Shown: one piece after another, positions 44,276 to 53,646 of the stretch
Position numbering within the stretch: position 1 is the stretch's first letter
Layout of the letters: every line of letters begins with the position of its first letter
DNA from: Neofusicoccum parvum
Taxonomy: Eukaryota > Ascomycota > Dothideomycetes > Botryosphaeriales > Botryosphaeriaceae
NCBI GenBank assembly: GCA_020912385.1
Contig: CP087217.1
Coordinates: 1,550,001-1,614,000, forward strand
DNA length: 64,000 nt
Direction of reading: 5' to 3'
Program-made: the position numbers and the translations under genes
The notes under the pieces: generated by a model
Database searches by the model: none
What the model saw: the letters and a program-made list of their open reading frames with translations, nothing else
What the model was told of the DNA's origin: nothing

Positions 44276-45283
44276 ATGTTCGCGACTCGCTACACGACTG
44301 CTCTTCTGGCCAGCTGCGCCCTCACCCAGCTGGCCCAGGGCGCCGAAGTCCATGGTGCCAGCGCTGAGGGCACCGTGATGGGCCCTGTCGCCTTCCTGTG
44401 GCCGGCCGATCGTCCTTGGAGTGCTTCGGCAGACAACACCGCTCCGTGCGGCAGCAGCTCTGGAGTGTCGAACCGCACCCAGTACCCGCTGGGTAAGCCT
44501 GCCGCGGACTGATTCATGGCCAATCACTGACGCTTCCCGCTCCACACAGACCAGGGATCCGTGGCTCTGAGCATCGCCGACGATGCTTGGAACGTCCAGT
44601 TCAACATCGCTTTCGGCAACAGTAAGCCAACCTCACCCCGCCGTTTCGCCACAGCACTGACAGCCCGCAGACCCCACCACCGAGGACGACTTCAGCGAGC
44701 AGGTCGTCAGCAACATCTCCTCCGTCCAGCCCGGCCACCAGTGCTACAAGCTCGAGGACCTGCCCGACACCGTCTCGGCCGGCACCAACGGCACCATCCA
44801 GCTGGCCTACTGGTCCAGCTACGAGGGCGGCAGCAACGAGACCTTCTACGCCTGCGCCGACATCGTAAGCCCCCACCCAGCCGCCCCTCCACCACCACCA
44901 CTAACCCCCCTCCCCCGCAGACCTTCGTCGAAGCCACCGCCTTCACCGCCCAAGTCCCCTGCTTCAACGTCACCGCCTCGGACTTCAACTCCGGCGACTC
45001 CTCCTCCACCACTTCCTCCGCCAGCACCAGCACCGCCTCCGCCACCGGCGCCACCTCCGACTCCTCCTCGTCGTCGTCCAGCTCGTCCTCCGGCCTGTCC
45101 ACCTCGGACAAGGCCGGCATCGCCATCGGCTCCGTGCTCGGCGGCCTGTCCCTCGTCGGCGCCGGCGTCTTCTTCTGGCTGTACCGGAAGCGCGCCGCCG
45201 CGCGCGCCGCGGCCGCGGCTGCCGGCGCGGCTGCTACGCCGAAGGAGGTCGAGGAGGCGAGCGTGAGGTCCGTGAGGCAGTAG
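44276..45283 (+). CDS. BIM1-like copper-binding domain protein with C-terminal membrane anchor
   Basis: Four exons, 44276-44492, 44550-44621, 44671-44864 and 44921-45283, give 281 residues. All three introns (49-57 bp) have CTGAC or CTAAC branch points. A signal peptide ends near AQG, and the mature part starts around AEVHGASAEG. The motif GPVAFLWPADRPWSASADNTAPCGS, then SNRTQYPL, NPTTEDDF, AGTNGTIQLAYW and ACADITFVEA match the BIM1-like (X325) domain, an LPMO-like fold used for copper uptake rather than polysaccharide cleavage. Unlike GPI-anchored members, it ends with a Ser-rich stalk, one transmembrane helix (GIAIGSVLGGLSLVGAGVFF) and a basic cytosolic tail. BIM1 proteins bind copper through an N-terminal His. 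Here the nearest His is a few residues inside the predicted mature end, so copper binding is uncertain. Confidence 0.82.
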
Positions 45284-46661
45284 ATGGGGGTGAGGGGTGC
45301 GGGTGTGCCTCGCGCGAGCGGTGGTTCCCGTGGCGCTGACAATGCCGCTTGGTGGGTGGCAGTGTCTTCGCTTCGGTGTGGTGTGTTGTGGTGGGAGAGG
45401 TCGGGTAAAATTTTGGGAGGGGGTGGAGGGTGGGGCGAGGGTAGGTCGTGGATGGGCTGATCCGCTTTAAGGGTCTGTGGGCTGGTTTGGGTATGTTGAT
45501 GAATATGATAATGATAACCCATGCGCGTCTGATGTTCGTTTTGATTTTTGTGTTGAGCCTGTGCTTGCGGTGGGGAGACGTTAACGGTGGTGGGGGTTTC
45601 AGTAAGTGTTGCTACCATTCATCTGTCAAATGACAATACAGTTAAACCTTCGAGGTGGAAGTCGGACTTCGATGTACTTCATAATTGATACGTTCGAGGA
45701 TATGCCGCAATCGATAGGAGAGAACATTGAATTAGAAGACCTTAGCTTTTCAACATAGGGCAGCTCCATTAAATCATAACACGCGACCTCACTCAAAGAT
45801 TAGTCACCAACCCAGGGAATGCACGTCACTAAGTGCTTTTTCCACACTAAATCTAAAATGTTGTCAAACATACCAAATACGGTCCCTCGAAGCCACTTCG
45901 TCGTTTCTTTAGAGGATGTTACAACACGTGCGCTCTTGTAAAGAGGCTCAGATCATTCATTGGAAAACTCTTGGCATCCTTGTTGAAAAAAATTTAACCA
46001 ATTCTTCCAAATCCCATTTGAAGTGGTACATGTGTGGTTTCGCAGCTTCACTTCTACGTCATAGAGATAACATGTAGATGATAATTTGGTCTGGTATTTC
46101 CGAGGTGCTTCACAAAACTGATTAGATTGCCGAATCAGTTTAAACCAAGACCTGGTTAGCCGCGCTTATTTTCTCCCTCTAAACCGATTAGGCAGTCCGG
46201 CAGAGTATTATTACTTAATAGTTAATACGCGCACAGGAAGTACTCCGGTTCTGCCTCTTTCTCAGAAAAGCCCCACAATATCTGCTGTTTACTTGGGCAA
46301 TACATGGAAACACCGGCTGCTCCGGTGCTTCAGTCTGACTGGGTTCGTCCCTGAAGTGACTTTTCGTACCCCACACGGTGACCACATTGTGGTAGCTATT
46401 GATACCCCGCATCGCCGAGAAGGCACCACACGACAACTCTTATGTGGTGTGGATACTCCACTGTGCTGTGCCCCTCATGCTGTGCCGCAATATAGATATC
46501 GTCCAGATACGAGAAAATGTACACGCGTCTTAAACTTCCCGAGATCCTCTCAAACGAGCTCCGTAATCCACCATTCAAAACCCCAGAAACCCCTTTCACC
46601 AGAGCCACCCAAACGCGAAGACCAAAAACAAAAAGAACCAGCAACGAAAAAAAAAAAAACC
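45284..46661. other. Intergenic region, A/T-rich in the middle
   Basis: About 1.4 kb. The stretch 45,640-46,300 is more A/T-rich than its surroundings, which could mark an old mutated insertion, but I find no terminal repeats or transposase remnants. A run of 13 A bases (46648-46660) ends just before the next ATG, in the expected 5' leader. Confidence 0.45.
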
Positions 46662-48219
46662 ATGCCCCTATCAACCACCCTCCCCACACCCCCCCTCTCC
46701 ACCCCCACCGACCCAACCTACGCCGCCCTCCTCACCCGCACCTTCAACGCGCGCCTCCCCCCCTCCGCCCCCTCCGCCATCGCCTGCCCCACCACCACCG
46801 CCGCCGTCGCCACCACCCTCCGCCGCGCCGCCGCCTCCGCCCAATCCGTCGGCGTCCGCTCCGGCGGCCACAACTTCGCGGCGCCCTCGCTCGCGGCCGC
46901 GGCCGCCGGCGGCCTCCTGCTCGACACCGTCGCGCTCAACACCGCCTTCGACTACGATCCGCGCACGCGCCTCGTCGCGTTCGGGCCGGCCACCACGGGC
47001 GTGGATTTCGTGCGCGAGCTGCGGCGGGTGGGGCGGTTTTTTCCGTTCGGGCACAGTCCGTCGGTGGGGGTGGGCGGGTTTTTGACGGCGGGGGGGCAGG
47101 GGTGGTTTATGAGGGGGTGGGGCGCTACGTGTGATGCGTGGGTGGAGAGGATGGAGATCGTGACGGCGGATGGGGTGGTGAGGGTGGCGAGTCGGACGGA
47201 GCATGAGGATTTGTTTTGGGCGGCGAGGGGGGGCGGGTTGGCGTTTTTTGGGGTGGTGACGAGGGTGTGGGGGAGGACGGTGCCGATGCGGAAGGTGTGG
47301 AGTGGGGCGGTGGTGTTTGCGGTTGGGGATGGGTTTGGGGAGTGTATGGAGTGGGTGATGGAGACGAATGAGAAGAGTCCGAAGTATGGGGTTGAGACGG
47401 CGGTGGTGACGTGTTATCCGGATAGGGGGGAAGGGGAGGGGGATGAGGTTGTGGATCGGAATCTGTTGATGGTTGTGAATTGCACGGCGTGGGCGGATTC
47501 GCTGGGGGAGGCGAGTGTGCTGTTGAGTCCGTGGGAAAAGGTTCCAGAGCACTTGGAAGGGAGGGTTGTAGCAAGGGTGCCAGTGAAGGAGACGAGTTGG
47601 GAGGAGTTGTTCGAGGCGCAGGATCAGTTGAATCCGTCTGGAAATGGCGAAAGATGGCAGTGTGACAGTATCTTCAACGACCCAAAAGTGGATCGGAAGC
47701 AGGTGAGCTCAGGGCATGGGTTGGAGATAATAACGATCAGTTACTTACACTCGGAACAGCTCATCGAAGCAATCACACCTGCTTTCTGCGATCTCCCCAC
47801 TCGAAAGTCGGTCGGCTGCATGTATATCTCGGACTACTATCCGAATGAGGAGGACCAGGCTATGTGCCTCCCGCAGCAGTATCACATCTCAACCATGACC
47901 TGCTGGCACGATCCGGCCAAGGACGCAGAGATGAAGAAGTGGATTTATGACGCGTACAGCAGAGCACAGCCTGTATCGTGTGGGCAGTATGTTGCTGATT
48001 TTGACGAGACGCATCGGATCACGAGGGTGAGTTTCCGTGGCTTATTTCTTCCTGATGATTTTATGAGATGAATTTCCCAAGCTGACTACTTTGCTGCAGG
48101 TCATGACAGACAATGCATTGAAAAGATTCCTGAAAATAAGAGAGAAGTATGACCCACAAGAGATGTTTGTTGGCTACAGGGGGCTAGCCAAGATCTTGAG
48201 CACGCCTACGAAGTTGTAG
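46662..48219 (+). CDS. BBE-like FAD-linked oxidoreductase
   Basis: Exons 46662-47702, 47760-48026 and 48100-48219 give 475 residues. The first intron (57 bp) is in frame and stop-free, so it reads through as coding. Removing it joins DRKQ to LIEAITPAF. VGVRSGGHNF holds the His that carries FAD covalently in this family. VGVGGFLTAGGQGWFMRGWG is the second FAD loop, preceded by GHSPSVG where bicovalent BBE enzymes have a Cys, so attachment is probably by His alone. The BBE C-terminal part is recognisable (DPQEMFVGYRGL). No signal peptide is visible, unlike many BBE-like oxidases, so the protein may be cytosolic. Typical reactions are oxidation of alcohols, sugars or alkaloid-like metabolites with O2. 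Synonymous bases switch sharply from C to G near 46,990. Confidence 0.85.
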
Positions 48220-48522
48220 AGATGTACATTTAACTCCATACGTATGGGCCACATGAGGATGCATCATGGAAGGGCAATGTGATAGAACGATAAAGACATG
48301 TAGAAAGCCAGTCACCAATAGGTCCTTCAGAGCTGACTTTCTTTTGTTGGAGTTGAATCTGACGGTGCAGGAAACAATGTTTTGAATTCCACCGATACTT
48401 GCTGTGGCACCTAGCAACGTTTCGGTGTTAGCTACTGGCTGCTAGTAGCTAGAGCTCTCAATTGGTAAGCTTGATTGTTCTGTTCGCATCTAGTTGCACA
48501 AAAGAAAAACGATTGCTCAGTA
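48220..48522. other. Short convergent intergenic region
   Basis: This lies between the 3' ends of two convergent genes. No feature could be recognised beyond ordinary A/T-rich 3' flank sequence. Confidence 0.45.
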
Positions 48523-49728
48523 TTACTTCTTCAGCGCTTTCTCTGGGTCCTTCACAAAAGCCTTGCACCACTTATCCCACTCCCTCGCGCCCTTCCCCAT
48601 AACCTGGCGGAAATCCTCTTTCACCTCGGTCACCTCCCACTGCTCGTCCTCCCAATTTCTCTTCTCCCCGCTAGTCTGACTCGGTGCCCACCCAATCGCC
48701 TCCAGCACCTCCGTCTCCGTTGGGCTCACCCCTGGGCTTTGAAAGAGCTTCGCATCCCGCTCGTGGCACCTGGCAGCCAGGTACCTCCGGAGCACGTCCA
48801 GGCGCGGCGACGGAGCGAAGCTCAGCCGAAGCTTGTTCTCCTCATCCTCGTGCTTGCCGTCGCCGGAGGAGGCCAGGCGCTTGGTGGTCGAGCGGGCGAT
48901 CTTGGCGCCGCGGATGGACGAGTACGCCCACACGCCGTCGATCTCCACGAGCCCGCCAAAGGGCCAGATGACGGTGGCGAGAAGGTCGATGGCGAAGGAT
49001 ACGGGGAGGAGGCCGGTTGCGAGCACGGCGTCTCGCTGCGCTTTGGACTTGGTGCGCAGCATGCTGTTGACGAACTCCTCGCGGATGGCGTCGGGCGAGT
49101 CGGTGAGGGAGGTCGGGTAGACGATGATCATGTCGGTCAGGCCGACGGTCTTCTTGGTCGTGGCCTCCTCGTGCACGCCATCGTCGTGGTGCGCGTCCGA
49201 GTCTTTCTTCTCGGGTCCGCCACCAAGGCGGTTGATGAAGTCGAGGTTGGAGGAGGTGGTTTGCTGGACCGCCCAGTCGATGCCGCGGGTCGCCTTGCTC
49301 TTGATGCCTTTCCAGCTTGCTGTCTTCGCGGTGCTGGTCTTGGCCTCTCGGACTTCTTCCTGCCACTTCCTCTGGACTTTGTGGAGCTTCTCTTCTTTCT
49401 CGCCCTCAGCAGGCTTGGAGAGGGGAGGGGGTGGTGGAGTGTAGATGAGGAAGCGGTCAGGAATCTTTTCGGGCGGGGTGTCTTTCAGGGTGGGCTTGGG
49501 AAAGGGAATCAGGTATGCGGTCAACTTGTGGGGATCCCGGGTGTAGTGAATTGGAATCGAGGGATCGTCGTCTCCGTAGCTCTGGCGACTGCGGCGGGGA
49601 GGAAGTGGGGGCCGGTACTCGGGCTGCTGCTGGGGGCGAGGGGGGTATGGCGGGGGCTTCTCGTCTCCGTCCGGGCTGAACTGCGGCTGATAGAACTCCT
49701 GGATTGGCTGGCTGTTGTGTTCCGCCAT
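48523..49728 (-). CDS. Conserved fungal protein of unknown function
   Basis: A single exon of 401 residues from the ATG at 49728 (MAEHNSQPIQEFYQP). The N-terminal ~75 residues are Pro/Gln-rich and disordered (PPPYPPRPQQ). A folded part follows with YLIPFPKP, IYTPPPPPLSKP, HKVQRKWQEEV, SWKGIKSKATRGIDWAV and a hydrophobic stretch around FAIDLLATVIWPFGGLVEIDGVWAYSS. The C-terminal half is charged and predicted helical. I recognise it only as a protein conserved among filamentous fungi; no enzyme motif is visible. The open frame continues 34 codons upstream to a TTG, and that extension (ARAATRRHSRAIVAL...) looks like a mitochondrial presequence, but it has no ATG. Confidence 0.75.
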   Translation of the reverse strand: MAEHNSQPIQEFYQPQFSPDGDEKPPPYPPRPQQQPEYRPPLPPRRSRQSYGDDDPSIPIHYTRDPHKLTAYLIPFPKPTLKDTPPEKIPDRFLIYTPPPPPLSKPAEGEKEEKLHKVQRKWQEEVREAKTSTAKTASWKGIKSKATRGIDWAVQQTTSSNLDFINRLGGGPEKKDSDAHHDDGVHEEATTKKTVGLTDMIIVYPTSLTDSPDAIREEFVNSMLRTKSKAQRDAVLATGLLPVSFAIDLLATVIWPFGGLVEIDGVWAYSSIRGAKIARSTTKRLASSGDGKHEDEENKLRLSFAPSPRLDVLRRYLAARCHERDAKLFQSPGVSPTETEVLEAIGWAPSQTSGEKRNWEDEQWEVTEVKEDFRQVMGKGAREWDKWCKAFVKDPEKALKK

Positions 49729-51547
49729 GTTGAGTTGAGATGCGGAGGTTGAGAAAGATGGTGCAGGGATGGTGTATTTCAAGGCCACGATCGCGCGGCT
49801 ATGACGGCGTGTGGCAGCACGCGCAATCAAACGGGCGCACGACCCGCGCCTTGCTCAGACCAACAAAGCGGCCGCGTGTCCGGGGCTGTACGAGGACTCG
49901 TACTCGGACTGGACCAGTGGACGACGCGGATCAAGCATTGTGACAAGCCTCGCGCCAGGCAGCGAGAAAAGCTTCGCACTGCCGCTGCCGGTGACGTAAT
50001 AGCCGCACTGCGGACTCCGGGTGGCTTCCGTGCGCAGCACCCCGCGCCTCCACCAGACACGGGAAGCAAGAGCGGGATCTCCGACCGCACCTCGCCCAGT
50101 CGCCAGTGGGAGAGCCTACCTGGAATTTCCGCTTACTTCGAGAGCTGTTTATATTTTTTGAACCCCGTTGCCCCGCGTCCAGACCTCAATAAACACTCTA
50201 CACTGCTACACCCTAATAGCAGCTGCAATCGACACCAAAGCCTATCTCGACGGCCCGGTGGCGGCGCTGTGGGAGATGTTGAGGGTGTGTCGGGCGGACG
50301 GCGGGGTCGTGGCGTTGCGGGAGGGCGTAACGGTCAATACAGGGTACACTGAGCAACACTGAAAAAGTACCATTGGAATGCTTGTCAAGTTGAAACCTTC
50401 ATGTCGACAGCTTTAGCATACCTTCGAAAACACTTTCATTTTCTTGAAGGCATGAGAGCGTTTAAGTGCGCTCAATCTACGTCGCAAGATTTTTGCGCCT
50501 ATTTTTAGTGAGACTGGATTCTGTTTCTGTTGCATTTGCATCTGAATAAATGAGTGAGAGTCAGGAGATCTGGGGAGGCGAGGACCAGAGCTCAAGCGCT
50601 ATAGTTGGACGACTTAGGCCTTGATTTCCAAGCGGCATAGGCTTTCCTTAGACTCAAAAAGAAACACCTTCCAGGAATGGCCGATTTAATCTTTCTTGGC
50701 AAGTGGCATTGATACCGCCGTGAGGGGTCACAAACTAAACGTTTCTATAGTATGGGCTTAGAGGACACTTGCTTAATTAAGAGGGGGTGGGTGGTGGGGT
50801 GGAAACAAGGACCCAGGTGGCAGGGAGCCAAGTACTGAGCATATTGCAGCCTTGCCACGGCGTGTATCCGAATATCATTGCCAAGAGTGGCAAGATGCAG
50901 ACTGTCTGACAAGCTATACTCTACCGCGTTCGCCCGGCAGACCACCAAACAAGTCGCACTTGCTGACGAAGAGGTTAAGCAACGGAATGCTGCGGAACCT
51001 TTTCAATGCTCTAAGAGAAGGCATGGAGATTCGGCGCAAACGAAGACACTTTATGTAGCTTTCTATCGAGAACACAGTTTAGTAAGTGCCTGGAAAAGTA
51101 TCCGGGGGTGCCTATTCTTGGTGTCTGGAGAGCCGACATAAGACACGTAGACTGGTGGCCTACCGCTAGTAATAAAGCCGCTTTCCACCAAGCTGTCAGT
51201 TGACGGCACCGCTCCAAGACGTGGTGCAATATTCGCACGGCCTCTTCGGGGATTCCTTGACCGACCGAGTTGCCCGAAGCAGCTAGCGTCGCTAAAATTG
51301 AGCGCAAATATTAGGCAATCGAATCGACAGTAGCGCCAATCCTCGCCCCAGTGTTCTCGCATGACAAAAGCTTTCGCAGCGAGTGGAGAAAAGCTTGACC
51401 TCTCCTGCGTCTCACGCACGCTGTGCTGCATTGGGAAAAATTTCCCCGGCTGGGGATTCCCGTTTATAGCACAACGCCAGCACCCTCCGCAGCTCCAGGA
51501 TTTCCAGACCACCCGCTTCTGGTATTCACAACCCGACCATCTCCCAG
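49729..51547. other. Intergenic region, no supported gene
   Basis: About 1.8 kb. The left part is the promoter of the unknown protein and the right end that of the MFS gene. Frames up to 183 codons occur at 49,801-50,352, but they have no signature and shift composition inside. I see no repeats or RNA genes. Confidence 0.45.
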
Positions 51548-53142
51548 ATGATAAGCGCTGAGAAGACCCAAGCCCATGCTCCGGTGCCTGCCGCCGAGAC
51601 AAGAGGTACCGGCAGCAGTGGCCCTATCCCGGATATCCACGCTGACAGCCACCAGATGACACCGACATCGAGATCGTCGACTGGGACGGCCCCGACGACC
51701 CGGCGAACCCGTACAACTGGCCCAAGGCAAAGAAGTGCATCATCACGGCCGTCGCGCTCTTCGCCACCTTCACCACCATGATGAACGGCACCATCCTGAC
51801 CGTCGCGCACGAAGCCATCAACACCGAGTTCCACGTCAGCGACGCCCACTTCCCGCACTCCTACTGGCCCGTCACGTCCTGGGCGCTGGGCGGCTCGCTC
51901 TTCTCCTTCGTGGTGCTCCCGCTCATGGAAGACTTCGGCTTCCGGCCGGCGTTCCTGGGGACGTACCTCGCCTTCATCGTCTTCCTCGTACCAACCGCGG
52001 TAGCCCGTAACTTCGCGACGCTCGTGGCGACGCGCTTCGTGGGCGGCGGGTGCGTGGCGATCCTGGCCAACTCGACCAGCAGCGTCATCGGCAACGTGTG
52101 GGCGGGCGACCGCGCGCGCACGCTGCCCATGAGCCTCTGGATCGCGCTGTACCTGGCCGGCAGCAGCGGCGGGCCGGTCGTCGGCGCCGCCATCCACGCG
52201 CACCTCCCCTCGTGGCGCTGGATCGCCTACTGCGAGCTGGCCTGGTACGGCGCCGCGTTCCCGCTGTACCTGCTGCTGCTGCCCGAGTCGCGCGGCGCCG
52301 TGGTGCTCGCGGGGCGGGCTGCCGCGCTGCGCGAGGGACGAGGCAGGCCCAACGCCTTCACCGCCGCCGAGCTGGAGGCGCGGGGGACGAGGCTGTCGGT
52401 GGCGGCGCGCGTGCTCGACAGCGCGCGGCGCCCGCTGTGCATGCTGCTGACCGAGCCGGTGTGCATGGTGTGCACGCTGATGGCCGGCCTGATCATCGGC
52501 AACACCTACCTGTTCACGCAGTCGGCCGAGCAGGTCTTCGCCGCGCTGTACGGCTTCGACCCCGTCGCCGCCGGCTACGCCCAGGCCGCCGTCGTAGCCG
52601 GCGAGGCCGTCGGCTGGCTGCTCTCGCTGCTGTCCGCGCGCCTGTACTTCGCGTCCGCCGCCCGCAATGTCGAGGTGCCCGGGACCCCCATTCCCGAAGC
52701 GCGGCTGTATGTGGCCATCCCCGCCGGCTTCGTGGGCATGGCTGGTGGCATGTTCGTGTATGGCTGGACGTCGTGGGCGTCGGTGCCGTGGATCGCGCCG
52801 GCTGTGGGGCTGGCCATGGTGGGCGCCGGCAATACGGTCGTCATTATCGGGTTCGCGGACTATGTGGTTGATGCGTATGCGAAGTATGCGGGTAGCTCGA
52901 TGGGGGCGGTGGCGCTGGGTGAGAACATCTTTGCTGCTTTCCTGCCCCTCGCCGCGCAGCCAATGTATACGAATTTGGGCTTCCAGTGGGCGAGTAGCTT
53001 GCTCGGGTTTGTGTCATTGCTGCTAGCGTGTGCGCCTGTCGTGTTGGTCATTTGGGGCAGGAAGATTAGGGAGAGCAGCCCGTTCATGAAGGAGGCGATG
53101 TTGGAGAAGAGAATGCAGAGCAAGGTCGAAGGCGAGCCTTGA
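51548..53142 (+). CDS. MFS drug/metabolite exporter (DHA1-like)
   Basis: Exons 51548-51605 and 51656-53142, joined by a 50-bp intron with branch GCTGAC, give 514 residues. The junction creates DDTDIEIVDWDGPDDPANPYNWP, the pre-TM1 signature of fungal DHA1-type transporters. RWIAYCELAWYGAAFPLYLLLLPESR is the TM5-6 region of this branch, and the central loop and twelve helices fit. A typical TM2-3 motif is weak, as in polyamine/drug exporters of the TPO1 group. It sits in the plasma membrane and exports drugs, polyamines or metabolites by proton antiport. It lies ~9 kb from the methyltransferase-monooxygenase group and could serve it, but nothing proves that. Confidence 0.87.
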
Positions 53143-53646
53143 AGGACGTCTCCTAAGGTCAATACAGAGTGCTGCGCGAAACCATTATCAGTCAAAGCGG
53201 ACATTCGCCGACGAAGGCTTACCAAAAATAAAGAAGTTTAGATATTAGACTAGACCATAATGACAACTGTAGAACTGAAGAATTATTTCGTAGTTCGTGA
53301 TTGCTCGACGGAAATCGGAGGTGGCTAATCTGTCAACGCCGCGGGAGTATGTGTTGCATTAACCCTCTTACATTCCAATCAATCGAGAAATGCTAAACTA
53401 TAAAGTCATCAACGAAGACCAGGTAGCTTCACCCGTAGGGGAGAAGAGAAACTGGAACGTAGTGAGAAGTAAATCAAGGCGGGTATCCGTTCCAGCATCC
53501 GTCAATCCAATAATTCCATGACCCGTAAAACGTATACTCCAAAAGTGTCCGTTGTAAGAGGAGTGAGAAGAAAAAGTCAGCCACCATCAACGCCGTGCCA
53601 TCTGCCATCAGTCATTTGCACTTTTATCACCACTCCACAATCAGCA
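53143..53646. other. Convergent 3' intergenic region
   Basis: 504 bases between the ends of two convergent genes. A/T-rich, with no recognised feature. Confidence 0.45.

Noticed and set aside
45640..46300. A/T-rich block as a possible mutated transposon relic
   Set aside because: No terminal repeats, target-site duplication or coding remnant could be seen.
46671..47552. 293-codon minus-strand frame opposite the BBE-like gene
   Set aside because: His/Pro/Arg-rich antisense by-product of the C-to-G skew. The sense strand holds the FAD motifs.
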